64,000 nt of DNA, taken from the NCBI RefSeq assembly GCF_900002575.1, contig NZ_LN650648.1, positions 744,001 to 808,000 on the forward strand, in the 5' to 3' direction. Positions 24,061-33,268 of this stretch are shown here, piece by piece. The notes beneath the pieces were generated by a model. It was given only the letters and a program-made list of their open reading frames with translations. It had not been told where the DNA came from and made no database searches. This DNA comes from Romboutsia hominis (GTDB lineage: Bacteria > Bacillota > Clostridia > Peptostreptococcales > Peptostreptococcaceae). Both the position numbers and the translations under genes were made by a program. Each line of letters begins with the position of its first letter. The stretch's first letter is position 1.

Positions 24061-25539
24061 ATGAATGAAAAACAAAGAATAATAGAAATTTTAAAAACCT
24101 CAATAGAAGGGATTTCTTATATAATTAAAAATTTAAATACAGACTATGAGTTTATGTCTGAAATTTGTATACAAGCTATTAATACAGTTAAAAATAGCTT
24201 TGAAAATGCTAAAAAATGTGACGGTAGACTTTATAATCTATCAAATAGTATATTAGAAAAATTAAAAGATTTAAATAAAACAAAAGATACAGATACACTT
24301 TATGATTGCCAAGAAATTATTAATATGATAAATGATATGATAGATATTATAAATAAAAATATTAAGGAAAAATATAATATTGTTTTTATGCCATACAATG
24401 CATCTATGTGGAATAGCCTTGAAAGTATTTGGAAAGAAGCTAAAGAAGATGAAAATTGTAATTGTTATGTAGTACCAATTCCATATTATAAGTTAATTTA
24501 TAATAGAAATGGGAATATGGACGCTATATTTACATATGAAGGTGATATGTTGCCTAAATATGTACCTATTACTGATTATAAAACATTTGATTTAGAAAAA
24601 ATTAGTCCAGATGTTATATATATACACAATCAATATGATGAATATAATAATGCTACTAGAGTAGATAGCAACTATTTTTCTTATAATTTAAAAAAATATA
24701 CAGATATGCTAGTATATGTTACTTATGGAATATTAGGTACTTATCCAATTTCATTTTATAAAGATTTTTACTCATTTATAGGAACAAGAGAATTTGATAA
24801 AGTTGTTGTACAATCTCATGCATTTGCAGACATTGCAGAATATAGTGGGGTAGCTAGAGAGAAATTATTGCCTCTTGGGTCACCTAAATTTGATGCTTTA
24901 GTTAGTAGTCTAAAATCAAATACTACAAATGACTATTATAAAAATAAATTTAAAGGTAAAAAGGTATTTTTATGGACTACAAACTTAATGAAAGTTATAA
25001 ATGGAAGAGATAAAGTATTAGATGAAGTTGAAGAAGTCTTTAATAAAATTAGAAATGATTTAAACTATGGATTAATATATAGACCTCACCCACTGGAGCT
25101 GTCATATGTTAAATCAAGAGCCCCAGAATGCTATAAAAGATATAAAGAGTTATTAAGCTCAGCAAAAAATACAGAAAATATAATTATTGATAATTCACCT
25201 AGTTATTACGAAGCTTTTCAAATATCTGATGCACTAATAACAGATAGGTCTTCTGTATTAATTGAATATATGGCTACAGGAAAACCTGTTTTAATATATG
25301 ACATAGAATTAAACAGAGAATACTATCATGAAAAAGTATTTGATATATTTTCTAATTATATAGTTGGTGAAGATGAAATGACTGTAGATAAATTTATAGA
25401 TTTAGTAGTCAATAAAAAAGATTACAAAAAAGATAATAGAATTAATGCACTAAATACTGTTCTTTCAAATATTGATGGTAGTTGTGGAGAACAAGTTCAC
25501 AAACATATAAAGCAGTGTATTGAAAATAATTATTTTTAA
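24061..25539 (+). CDS. CDP-glycerol glycerophosphotransferase-like enzyme, flagellin glycan cluster
   Basis: A 492-residue protein. The first 110 residues are helical. From about residue 115 it has the teichoic-acid polymerase/CDP-glycerol glycerophosphotransferase fold, with IYRPHPLE, IIDNSPSYYEAF, ALITDRSSVLIEYMATGKP and VLIYD. No membrane segment is seen. Such enzymes make phosphodiester links, and the equivalent C. difficile gene attaches the phospho-amino-acid to the flagellin GlcNAc. It closes the cluster and is followed by a terminator. The ribosome site is poor. Confidence 0.85.
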   Translation: MNEKQRIIEILKTSIEGISYIIKNLNTDYEFMSEICIQAINTVKNSFENAKKCDGRLYNLSNSILEKLKDLNKTKDTDTLYDCQEIINMINDMIDIINKNIKEKYNIVFMPYNASMWNSLESIWKEAKEDENCNCYVVPIPYYKLIYNRNGNMDAIFTYEGDMLPKYVPITDYKTFDLEKISPDVIYIHNQYDEYNNATRVDSNYFSYNLKKYTDMLVYVTYGILGTYPISFYKDFYSFIGTREFDKVVVQSHAFADIAEYSGVAREKLLPLGSPKFDALVSSLKSNTTNDYYKNKFKGKKVFLWTTNLMKVINGRDKVLDEVEEVFNKIRNDLNYGLIYRPHPLELSYVKSRAPECYKRYKELLSSAKNTENIIIDNSPSYYEAFQISDALITDRSSVLIEYMATGKPVLIYDIELNREYYHEKVFDIFSNYIVGEDEMTVDKFIDLVVNKKDYKKDNRINALNTVLSNIDGSCGEQVHKHIKQCIENNYF

Positions 25540-25557
25540 AATTTCACAATGATATTA

Positions 25558-25622
25558 AATACAAAAAGTCATGAATAACTTATTATATTAAGTAACTATT
25601 TTTACAAGACTTTTTGTATTTT
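25558..25622 (+). terminator. Terminator of the glycan cluster
   Basis: AAATACAAAAAGTC (25557-25570) pairs with GACTTTTTGTATTT (25608-25621), with an inner ACTTA/TAAGT stem in the loop, then TT. Confidence 0.75.
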
Positions 25623-25759
25623 ATTATTAAAAATATTAAGTATTAATTAAAACAGGTATATAATTTTAACTATAAGAGTATTTATAATAATTAATAGTTT
25701 TATACATATCCCGATAAGTTCATAAAATAAATCTAAATTAAAAGTAGTTAAATTACTAC

Positions 25760-26250
25760 TAAAGTCTTTAATCATTTTTCAAAATCATGAATTTTTATAA
25801 TATTATATGAACACAATATTAAATTTTCTTTAAAGAAAGAATAAATTTTAATATTGCAAATGTTATAAAATTTATCTAAGTAAAAACTAACTTTACTATA
25901 CATTTTGTTAGTATAATAAGCTTTGATTTATTAATAAGGTAGATAAGTATCATAAGAAATTTTATTAATATAATTGAGTGTTAAATCAATATTTATATCA
26001 AAAATATCTTTAGGAACTAATATAGATATAAATGTATTTAATTTTCTGGTTTTAATATTTTGAATTTATAAATAAAATTACAGTCATAATTGAAAAAAAT
26101 AGGAATATTATCTAAATTTATAATATTTATGAATTAATCTGAATAAGGATGTTTAAGTTAAAAATTTTTAGTGATGTAGAATTTATTGTCTAATACATAA
26201 TTTGTATTATTTTAATAAAAAATATAAAGTTCTAATTATATCAGCCGTAT
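25760..26250 (-). pseudogene. Possible decayed gene of unknown identity
   Basis: On the minus strand one frame stays open for long stretches with only a few TAA stops. It reads NYVLDNKFYITKNF and IINLDNIPIFFNYDCNFIYK, then shifts one base to FISILVPKDIFDINIDL and NKMYSKVSFYLDKFYN, and ends HDFEK. The composition is gene-like, but AT-rich DNA can do this by chance and there is no recognised motif or start. The plus strand is less open. The rest of 25623-26370 shows only AT-rich sequence, an AT-rich hairpin near 25827-25865 and a short TATAAAATA-type repeat near 26255-26290. Confidence 0.3.
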
Positions 26251-26373
26251 AATATAAAATACAATATAAAATATAATATAAAATAAAATTACACTTTGTG
26301 ATTTAACAAATAAGTTTAAATGTATTTTTAATATTAGTTTGAAAAAAAATAGTAAGAAAATACAAATAAAAAC

Positions 26374-26400
26374 TTGATTAAATGGTAATTATACTATAAT
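26374..26400 (+). promoter_or_regulatory. Probable promoter of the flgB operon
   Basis: TTGATT (26374-26379), 15 bases, TATAAT (26395-26400). The -10 is perfect for sigmaA, but the spacing is short and the -35 could be read two bases earlier. It lies about 60 bases before the c-di-GMP aptamer, giving a leader near 585 bases. Confidence 0.5.
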
Positions 26401-26460
26401 ATTTAGTGTATGGAAAAAAATGTCGAAAAGTGTAAAAAAAGAACGAAAAACAACGAAAAA

Positions 26461-26537
26461 CAAAATAGGCAAGCTAGAGAAATCTAGTGACGCAAAACTA
26501 TAGGAGCTAAAGTAGAAACTATGCTAGCCAGTTGCAA
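26461..26537 (+). promoter_or_regulatory. Cyclic-di-GMP-I riboswitch (GEMM-I) of the flgB operon
   Basis: The GEMM-I signatures occur in order: AGGCAAGC, a CTAGA-GAAA-TCTAG hairpin with a GNRA-type loop, GTGACGCAAA, TATAGGAGCTAAAG as tetraloop receptor region, and GCTAGCCAGTTGC at the end. It stands before flgB, as in C. difficile, where c-di-GMP binding stops transcription of the early flagellar operon. An OFF response is therefore expected (inference from that homologue). Confidence 0.85.
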
Positions 26538-26662
26538 AAAACTGTGTGTTTTTGTTTTCGATATATAAGGTTTATAATTTTGGAGAATTATGAATAATAT
26601 ATAAATTATTTTGATTGTTTGTGTCCAAATTATGCATCTCTATTTATCGACGCTGATATTAT

Positions 26663-26690
26663 ATAACTCTCTTTAGAGTTATTTTTTTTT
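26663..26690 (+). terminator. Terminator in the flgB leader, candidate riboswitch platform
   Basis: ATAACTCT pairs with AGAGTTAT around CTTT, followed by nine T. It is the strongest hairpin-plus-T-run downstream of the aptamer, but 126 bases away from it. The 250 bases from here to the next hairpin hold nothing I can name. Confidence 0.75.
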
Positions 26691-26941
26691 GAAGAAATAA
26701 TATTTTAATAAATCTAATAATTCAATTATATTATCAAAGTTCATTATGTATCTTACATTTTTTATTATAGGAAAAATTATGTAATAGTATAAATTATATA
26801 GAAAAAAATAAGTAAAAGTTTACAATTAAAATGATAAGAAAATTAAATATAAGAAAACGAATAATAAATATATTGATTTAATTTTATATCTAAAATAATC
26901 AAATTCTAGCAATGATAGTATGCTATGTAGTATACAAAATT

Positions 26942-26963
26942 ACTCTTTATAGAGTGGTTTTTT
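26942..26963 (+). terminator. Second terminator-like hairpin just before flgB
   Basis: ACTCT-TTAT-AGAGT followed by GGTTTTTT, similar to the hairpin at 26663. It ends 30 bases before the flgB start. The 5-bp stem is weak, so it may only slow transcription. Confidence 0.45.
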
Positions 26964-26992
26964 GATTTATAAAATTAATGGAGGAGAGTAAT

Positions 26993-27316
26993 ATGGAAAT
27001 CTATAATTTAATGAAAATGGGATTAGATGCTACACATTTAAGGAGTAATGCCATTGCAGAAAATATTGCTAACATAAATACTCCAGGGTATAAAAGAAAG
27101 TATGTTAGTTTCGAAGATACTTTAAAGAATAAACTAGAAATTCCTAGTATAAAGTTAAAGGTTGATAAGGAATCTGTGGTCAGAGAAGATGGTAATAACG
27201 TTGATATTGAACATGAGAAGGTTAATCAAGCAGCTACGACATTAGAATATAATGCGTTAGTAAGTCTTACAAATATAAAAATCGCTATGACAAAAAGTAT
27301 AATATCTGGGAGGTAA
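26993..27316 (+). CDS. flgB: Flagellar proximal rod protein FlgB
   Basis: A 107-residue rod subunit. I choose the ATG at 26993 (MEIYNLMKMGLDATHLRSN) because GGAGGAG lies seven bases before it; an ATG at 26978 is upstream of that site. The rod signature IAENIANINTPGYKRKYVSF is intact, and the C-terminal helix ends with NALVSLTNIKIAMTKSIISG. It is the first gene of the early flagellar operon behind the c-di-GMP riboswitch. Confidence 0.93.
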   Translation: MEIYNLMKMGLDATHLRSNAIAENIANINTPGYKRKYVSFEDTLKNKLEIPSIKLKVDKESVVREDGNNVDIEHEKVNQAATTLEYNALVSLTNIKIAMTKSIISGR

Positions 27317-27320
27317 ATAA

Positions 27321-27725
27321 ATGAGTGTTTTTAGTGGTATGAGAATTAGTGCAAGTGGTCTGACAGCAGAACGTATGAGAATGGATATAATATCTTCGAA
27401 TGTTGCTAATATGCAGACTACAAGAACTAAAAATGGAGGAGCATATAGGAGAAAAGTAGCTAGCTTTGAAGAAAATTATGATGAAAAATTAGGGATGTTA
27501 GGTGTTAAAACAAAAAAGATTGAAGAAGATAAATCTCCTCTCAGAAAAATATATGAACCAAATCATCCTGATGCAGACAAAGATGGATATGTAGAATATC
27601 CAAATGTAGATTTATTAGCTGAAATGTCAGATCTTATAAGTGCATCGAGAGCTTACGAATCTAATGTAGATACTTTAAATGCTCAAAAAAATATGATATC
27701 TAAAGCTTTAGAGATAGGTAGATAG
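27321..27725 (+). CDS. flgC: Flagellar proximal rod protein FlgC
   Basis: A 134-residue rod subunit with the N-terminal [20 protein letters not shown] and [20 protein letters not shown]. The conserved [17 protein letters not shown] and C-terminal [19 protein letters not shown] also fit FlgC. It starts four bases after flgB with GGGAGG inside the flgB end, so translation is coupled. Confidence 0.95.
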   Translation: MSVFSGMRISASGLTAERMRMDIISSNVANMQTTRTKNGGAYRRKVASFEENYDEKLGMLGVKTKKIEEDKSPLRKIYEPNHPDADKDGYVEYPNVDLLAEMSDLISASRAYESNVDTLNAQKNMISKALEIGR

Positions 27726-27740
27726 AAAGTAGGTGGTTAA

Positions 27741-28058
27741 ATGACAGGAATAAGCAATATAAATATTAATTCTGATATATTCTCTAATGCTATTAATAAT
27801 AAGACTACATATAAAGTTAAAGGAAATGAAAAGCCAGACAAGCAATTTGAAGATGTTATAAAGAATGCTATAGGTAAGGTAAATGATAGTATTATAAATT
27901 CAAATGAAAAGATAGAAGCGCTTATAAAAGGTGAAGATGTTTCTATGCATGATGTTATGCTATCAGCACAAGAATCTCAAATGTCAGTGCAACTTATGAT
28001 TGAGATTAGAAATAAGTTATATGATGCTTACCAAGAAATTAATAGAGTGCAATTGTAA
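27741..28058 (+). CDS. fliE: Flagellar MS-ring/rod adaptor FliE
   Basis: A 105-residue protein linking MS-ring and rod. The C-terminal part has the FliE pattern: FEDVIKNAIGKVNDSI, then DVSMHDVMLSAQESQMSVQ and the end MIEIRNKLYDAYQEINRVQ. The N-terminal 30 residues are polar. It stands between flgC and fliF as usual. Confidence 0.92.
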   Translation: MTGISNININSDIFSNAINNKTTYKVKGNEKPDKQFEDVIKNAIGKVNDSIINSNEKIEALIKGEDVSMHDVMLSAQESQMSVQLMIEIRNKLYDAYQEINRVQL

Positions 28059-28080
28059 TTCCTTAATAAGGAGCAGATAG

Positions 28081-29643
28081 ATGAATTTTAAAGAGATAAT
28101 AGAAAAAATAAAAGATTTTATAAAAACAAGAAAAGAAAAATTTAAGGAAATGAGAAAAGAAAAGAAAATAGCCATTATAGTTGGAGTGATTGCAATTATA
28201 TTAGCTATAATATTTGGAATTAAGTATAAAAATGATAATAAATATGATGTTCTTTTCTCGGGTTTAGATTCAAATGATGCATCTGTTATAACTAAAGAAC
28301 TAGAAAAAGAAAAAATTGAAACGAAAATAGAGGGCGATAGTATATATGTACCTAAAGATCAGGTAGATAAGTTAAGACTTGAACTATCTGGAAAAGTTTC
28401 AAATGGTTCTAAAGGATTTGAACTTATGGATGAAGGATCATCGTTAGGTCTTACAGATGAAGAATTTGAGGTAAAAAAACAAAGAATGATTCAAGGTGAA
28501 CTAGAAAAAACTATAAAAACTTTTCCGCAAGTACAAGATGCAAGAGTTCATATAACAGAAGGTGAAGAATCTGTATTTGCTAAAGAGAGCATACCTGGAA
28601 AAGCAGCCGTTTATGTAGATTTAAATGTAGGAGAACAATTAAGTCAAGAACAAGTTAAATCTATAATATCTTTAGTATCCGCAAGTACACCAAATATACC
28701 GAAACAAAATGTTGAGGTAATCAACCAAAATATGGTCTTATTATCAGAAGGAATATTTGATGAAAATGGAAAATCAAATTCTAGCGATAATTCTAATGGG
28801 ATTGATATTGCAACTAAGGCAGAAAGAGATCTAGATAAAGGATTAGAAAGAGATATAGTTAGATTACTTGAACCTATATTTGGAGAGGGAAAAGTAAGAG
28901 CAACTGTTAATGCTGATTTGAATTTTGACACTAATGAAAAAACTCAAACGATAATAGATCCTAACAAGGTTATAGTAAGTGAGTCAAAAAGTGAAAATAA
29001 ATCTACAGAGCCAGTAAATACAGGTGGTACTGTTGATAACAATATGAATAATAAAGGCAATGTAAATGATGGAACTACTGAAAGTAAAAGTGAAGATATA
29101 AAGTATGAAGTAGGAAAGACAGAAATTAAAACTGTTAAGGCTCAAGGTGAATTAAATAGAATAACTGCTTCGGTTGCTATAGATGGCAAATTAGATGCGG
29201 GAGATATTAAAGACGTTAAAGATATGGTATCTAATACCATTGGTGTAGAAAAAAATAGAGGCGATGATGTAGTAGTTGTTGCTATGGACTTTGAAGCAAA
29301 TGCTAAAAAGAATCTAAAAAATGCATTAGGTGATGAAGATGAAGTGGCTAAGTTATTAAAAACAACAGGATATATAGTAGCCGGATTATTACTAGTTATA
29401 GTAATAGCACTTATAGCTATATTTGTTATTAAGAAAAAGAATAAATCTAAAGAAATTGATGAAATAGATGAATCTAATGAAATAGATATGATAAATCAAA
29501 AGCTAGAAGAAATGGAAAAACATAGGCTACACAATTTAGAAGATGATGAAGATAATATGACTTTAGAGGAAGAAGTTAAGATATACGCTTCAGAAAATAT
29601 AGAAGAAGTTACAGAATTAATAAATAATTGGTTAAATGAGTAA
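28081..29643 (+). CDS. fliF: Flagellar MS-ring protein FliF
   Basis: A 520-residue inner-membrane protein that forms the base of the motor and houses the export gate. A first membrane segment lies at residues 33-47 or so (IAIIVGVIAIILAIIFG). The ring-building motifs follow, including LFSGLDSNDASVITKELEKE, and VQDARVHITEGEESVFA. A low-complexity Asn/Ser/Lys loop lies near residues 300-340, and a second membrane segment near 437-457 (GYIVAGLLLVIVIALIAIFV). The acidic C-terminal tail, NIEEVTELINNWLNE, is the FliG-binding part. The ribosome site is AAGGAGCAG. Confidence 0.95.
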   Translation: MNFKEIIEKIKDFIKTRKEKFKEMRKEKKIAIIVGVIAIILAIIFGIKYKNDNKYDVLFSGLDSNDASVITKELEKEKIETKIEGDSIYVPKDQVDKLRLELSGKVSNGSKGFELMDEGSSLGLTDEEFEVKKQRMIQGELEKTIKTFPQVQDARVHITEGEESVFAKESIPGKAAVYVDLNVGEQLSQEQVKSIISLVSASTPNIPKQNVEVINQNMVLLSEGIFDENGKSNSSDNSNGIDIATKAERDLDKGLERDIVRLLEPIFGEGKVRATVNADLNFDTNEKTQTIIDPNKVIVSESKSENKSTEPVNTGGTVDNNMNNKGNVNDGTTESKSEDIKYEVGKTEIKTVKAQGELNRITASVAIDGKLDAGDIKDVKDMVSNTIGVEKNRGDDVVVVAMDFEANAKKNLKNALGDEDEVAKLLKTTGYIVAGLLLVIVIALIAIFVIKKKNKSKEIDEIDESNEIDMINQKLEEMEKHRLHNLEDDEDNMTLEEEVKIYASENIEEVTELINNWLNE

Positions 29644-29659
29644 AGGGTGGTAGTTTGTT

Positions 29660-30736
29660 TTGGAAAATGAAGTTACTAAATCAGTAGAGAGTACTAAATC
29701 AGGAAATGCATTTGATTTAGGTGATATACCTAAAGTGAGAAGAGTTACTGGTGCTAGAAAGGCAGCAGTACTCTTAATGACATTAGGGACTGACGTTTCA
29801 GCGGATATAGTTAAAAATCTATCTGATAAGAAAATACAAAGAATCGGTGTAGAAATAGCTAATATACACACTGTCAACGCAAGAGAAAGAAGAGAAATTC
29901 TCCAAGAATTTATAGAACTAAATAAAGGAAAAGAATTTGTGTTAAAAGGTGGTATAGACTATGCAAAATCACTGCTTAATGGAGCTTTAGGAAACCAAAG
30001 AGCTAATAAATTAATAGAAGGAATTAGATATGATGCTTATACAAAACTGTTTATGGCAGCGAGAAAAGCTGAACCAGAGCAGATATTAGCATGTATACAA
30101 GGTGAAAGTACACAAACTATAGCTATAATCTTATCTCACATACAATCAGACAAAGCAGCTTTGATATTAAGTGAGTTACCACCTAAGATTAAAAATGAAG
30201 TTTCACTAAAAATAGGATCAACATCATCAGTATCACCAAGTGTAATAAAGGCCATTGATGAAGCTGTAGAAATGAAATTATCAAAACTTGGACAAAGAGA
30301 AATGGAAAGTTCTGGTGGTGTTGATAGCTTGGTTGAAATACTTGGTAATGTAGATAGAAAAACAGAAAAAAGTATTATAAGTTACATAGAAGAAAGAAAC
30401 AATGAATTAGCTGAGGATATAAAGGCCAATATGTTTATATTTGACGACATTGTAAGGCTTGAAAATTCTACTATTCAGAGAATTCTTAAAGAGGTTAATG
30501 TTAAAGATATTGCATTTGCTCTTAAGGGAGCATCTAAGGAAGTATCAAATGTCATATTTAGAAATCAATCTCAAAGGGCATCACAAGCTCTTAAAGAGGA
30601 AATTGATTTATTAGGAAAAATAAAAATATCTCAAGTAGAGGAAGCACAACAAAATATAGTTAATGTTATAAGACGACTTGAAGATATGGGTGAAATAACT
30701 TTAACAAGAGGATCAGATGATGAGTTTATCATGTAG
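29660..30736 (+). CDS. fliG: Flagellar motor switch protein FliG
   Basis: A 358-residue rotor protein that contacts MotA. It starts with TTG (MENEVTKSVES) behind AAAGGGTGG. N-terminal RKAAVLLMTLGTDVSADIV, the middle EHPQ-like region seen as QTIAIILSHIQSDKAALIL, and the C-terminal torque helix with FDDIVRLENSTIQRILKEVN and IDLLGKIKISQVEEAQQNIV are all recognisable. The N-terminal 20 residues are longer than usual. Its end overlaps fliH by 20 bases. Confidence 0.94.
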   Translation: MENEVTKSVESTKSGNAFDLGDIPKVRRVTGARKAAVLLMTLGTDVSADIVKNLSDKKIQRIGVEIANIHTVNARERREILQEFIELNKGKEFVLKGGIDYAKSLLNGALGNQRANKLIEGIRYDAYTKLFMAARKAEPEQILACIQGESTQTIAIILSHIQSDKAALILSELPPKIKNEVSLKIGSTSSVSPSVIKAIDEAVEMKLSKLGQREMESSGGVDSLVEILGNVDRKTEKSIISYIEERNNELAEDIKANMFIFDDIVRLENSTIQRILKEVNVKDIAFALKGASKEVSNVIFRNQSQRASQALKEEIDLLGKIKISQVEEAQQNIVNVIRRLEDMGEITLTRGSDDEFIM

Positions 30737-31496
30737 TAACATAATAAAGGCTAAAAATGTTAATTTAAAAGGCGTAAAAACAATAAATAACCTCTCTCAA
30801 ATTGAAAGTGAAGAAGAAAGAAAGCTTAGAGAAGACTTAGAAAAAAAATTAAGCGAAAAAAAAGAAGAAATAAATATTAAGTTACAAGAAGCTCAAAAAG
30901 AATATGATGACATTATAGACAAAGCTAAAGCTGAGGCAAGTCAGATAATTGAAGAAAGCAAGTTAGAAAGAGAAAATATAGAAAAAAAAGCTTATGAAGA
31001 AGGATACAATCAAGGCCTTAAAAACGGATATGAAGATGGATACAAAGAATCATATGAAGAAAATATAGAAAAGGCAAAAAAAGAGTCTGAAGAAATTGTA
31101 AATAATGCCAGTAAATTATTGATACAAGCCAAGGATAAAGTAGCTGAGTATATGAATCTAAATAAAGAAGAAATACTAAAAATTAGTATAAGTATAGCTC
31201 AACAAGTTCTAAGGGATGAATTCAAATCAGAATCATCTATGAATACTTTATTAACTAAGATAATTGAAGAGTATGAACTTAAGGAAAATATAGTGATAAA
31301 AGTAAATCCTTTATATAAAGATAGCTTAAATAATGAAATATTAAGTTTAAAAGAATGTAATAAACTTAAAGGCGACGTATTCGTTTTAGAAGATGAATCT
31401 ATAGATATTGGAAATGCTATTATAGAGAATATAAAAGGAAGAATAATAGTAGGTGTAGATGCTGTAATAGATAAGGTTAAAGAGGAGCTATTATGA
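30717..31496 (+). CDS. fliH: Flagellar export stator protein FliH
   Basis: A 259-residue protein that tethers and regulates the FliI ATPase. Residues 35-140 form a long coiled coil with a GxxxG-like stretch (YEEGYNQGLKNGYEDGYKES). The C-terminal half resembles V/F-type ATPase E/delta subunits, with VLRDEFKSESSMNTLLTKII and VGVDAVIDKVKEELL. It starts inside fliG and overlaps fliI by 4 bases. Confidence 0.9.
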   Translation: MMSLSCSNIIKAKNVNLKGVKTINNLSQIESEEERKLREDLEKKLSEKKEEINIKLQEAQKEYDDIIDKAKAEASQIIEESKLERENIEKKAYEEGYNQGLKNGYEDGYKESYEENIEKAKKESEEIVNNASKLLIQAKDKVAEYMNLNKEEILKISISIAQQVLRDEFKSESSMNTLLTKIIEEYELKENIVIKVNPLYKDSLNNEILSLKECNKLKGDVFVLEDESIDIGNAIIENIKGRIIVGVDAVIDKVKEELL

Positions 31497-32800
31497 TAGA
31501 CATAGATTTTGAAAGAATACTTAGTAGGATAAAGGATATGCCTACTGTTATATCTGAAGGAAAAGTAAAAAAAGTTATAGGTCTTACAATAGAAGTCGAA
31601 GGTATAAAAGGATTTGTAGGTGAGTTATGCTCTGTATACAATAATTTAAATACCCCTATAAATTGTGAAGTTGTAGGTTTTAGAGATGGAGATGTAATAC
31701 TTATGCCTCTTGGTGAGTTAACAGGAATTGGACCTGGTTGCAAAGTAATTGCACAAGGAGTACCACTTAGTGTTAAATGTAGTGATGAACTTTTAGGAAA
31801 AGTACTTGATGGCATAGGGAATCCAATAGATGAAAATATGATTTTACAAGGTGAGAGATATAGTTTATTTAATGAACCACCAGATCCAATGAGAAGACCT
31901 CGAATAACAAATATAATGCCAACAGGAATAAGAGCAATAGATGGATTTTTAACTTGTGGAGAAGGACAGAGAATAGGAATATTTGCAGGTAGTGGAGTTG
32001 GTAAAAGTACAACTTTAGGAATGATGGCAAGAACGGCAGAAGCAGATGTAAATGTTATAGCCCTTATTGGAGAAAGAGGAAGGGAAGTTTTAGACTTCAT
32101 TGAGAGAGATTTAGGTGAAGAAGGCATGAAGAAGTCGGTAGTTGTTTGTGCTACATCAGATAAATCACCTTTAGTAAGATTAAAGGGAGCACTAACAGCT
32201 ACATCTATTGCCGAGTACTTTAGAGATAAAGGTAAAAAAGTAATATTAATGATGGATTCTGTAACAAGATTTGCTATGGCTCAAAGAGAAGTTGGATTAG
32301 CTATAGGAGAACCGCCAGCACAAAAAGGATATACTCCTTCCGTATTTGCTATGTTACCAAAGCTTATGGAAAGGACAGGAATGTCTGAAAAAGGATCTAT
32401 AACAGCTTTTTATACTGTTTTAGTTGATGGAGACGATTTTAATGAACCAATAGCAGATACTGTAAGAGGAATACTAGATGGACACATTGTTTTATCTAGG
32501 CAATTAGCACATAAAAATCATTATCCAGCTATAGATATATTAAACAGTGTAAGTAGACTTATGAAAGAAATTGCAGATGATAATCATAATAAAGCTGCAT
32601 CATTTGCTAGAGATATACTTGCTACTTATAAAGAAGCTGAAGATTTAATAAATATTGGAGCTTATGAAGAAGGTTCAAATAAAAATATAGATATGTCTAT
32701 TAAATATATAGACAGAGTAAATGATTATTTAAAACAAGGTGTTAATGATAGTACACCATTTAATGAAAGCAAAGAGTTATTAATTAATATGTTCAACTAA
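31493..32800 (+). CDS. fliI: Flagellar export ATPase FliI
   Basis: A 435-residue cytoplasmic ATPase related to F1 beta. It has GIRAIDGFLTCGEGQRIG, the Walker A loop FAGSGVGKST (near residue 165), ALIGERGREVLDFIERDL, the Walker B ILMMDSVTRFAMAQREVGLA and GEPPAQKGYTPSVFAMLPKL. The DGHIVLSRQLAHKNHYPAID segment is also standard. It releases export substrates from chaperones together with FliH and FliJ. Start overlaps fliH (ATGA). Confidence 0.96.
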   Translation: MIDIDFERILSRIKDMPTVISEGKVKKVIGLTIEVEGIKGFVGELCSVYNNLNTPINCEVVGFRDGDVILMPLGELTGIGPGCKVIAQGVPLSVKCSDELLGKVLDGIGNPIDENMILQGERYSLFNEPPDPMRRPRITNIMPTGIRAIDGFLTCGEGQRIGIFAGSGVGKSTTLGMMARTAEADVNVIALIGERGREVLDFIERDLGEEGMKKSVVVCATSDKSPLVRLKGALTATSIAEYFRDKGKKVILMMDSVTRFAMAQREVGLAIGEPPAQKGYTPSVFAMLPKLMERTGMSEKGSITAFYTVLVDGDDFNEPIADTVRGILDGHIVLSRQLAHKNHYPAIDILNSVSRLMKEIADDNHNKAASFARDILATYKEAEDLINIGAYEEGSNKNIDMSIKYIDRVNDYLKQGVNDSTPFNESKELLINMFN

Positions 32801-32815
32801 AGGAGACTGATGTAA

Positions 32816-33256
32816 GTGAGTAAGTTCAAATTCAAACTTCAAAAACTGCTAGATATAAAAGTAAAAGATGAGGAAGAAAGTAAATTAAGATATACACAAG
32901 CTCAAAATCAAAAAAGAATAATAGAGAATAATTTAAGGAATTTAGAAAATTCTTATAAAAAATACTCAGATATAGGAATGTCTAAAGATATAATTAGTCA
33001 AAAAATTACTATTAATTATTTAGCAGCACTTACTCAATCTATAAAATTAACTAGTGAAGATTTGAGAAAAGAAGAAATTAATGTTTCTAAAGCAAAAAAA
33101 GATTTTATAGAAAAACAAATAGATAGGAAATCTTTAGAAACCCTTAAAGAAAACGAACTTAATAGATTAAAAAAAGAAGAAGATAGATTAGAACAATTAA
33201 AAAATGACGAATTTGCATTATATGCATATATAAGAAATAGAACAAATATATCATAA
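32816..33256 (+). CDS. fliJ: Flagellar export protein FliJ
   Basis: A 146-residue protein that is one long coiled coil, starting KFKFKLQKLLDIKVKDEEES, the FliJ N-terminal pattern. It starts with GTG about eight bases behind AAGGAGAC. FliJ sits in the FliI ring and couples it to the export gate. Position between fliI and fliK agrees. Confidence 0.9.
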   Translation: MSKFKFKLQKLLDIKVKDEEESKLRYTQAQNQKRIIENNLRNLENSYKKYSDIGMSKDIISQKITINYLAALTQSIKLTSEDLRKEEINVSKAKKDFIEKQIDRKSLETLKENELNRLKKEEDRLEQLKNDEFALYAYIRNRTNIS

Positions 33257-33268
33257 AGGTGAATTAAT

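Noticed and set aside
26255-26295. Short repeated TATAAAATA units as a CRISPR-like or tandem repeat array
   Set aside because: The units are very short, AT-only and irregular, with no spacers; ordinary low-complexity DNA.
26538-26992. A C. difficile-like invertible flagellar switch between riboswitch and flgB
   Set aside because: I looked for a pair of inverted repeats of about 20 bases flanking a 150-base segment and found none that is convincing. Read data would decide.
31477-32127. A 216-codon open frame on the minus strand opposite fliI
   Set aside because: It mirrors the codon structure of fliI, is Ser/Pro/Ile-rich, has no ribosome site and fits no family. fliI on the plus strand is unmistakable.
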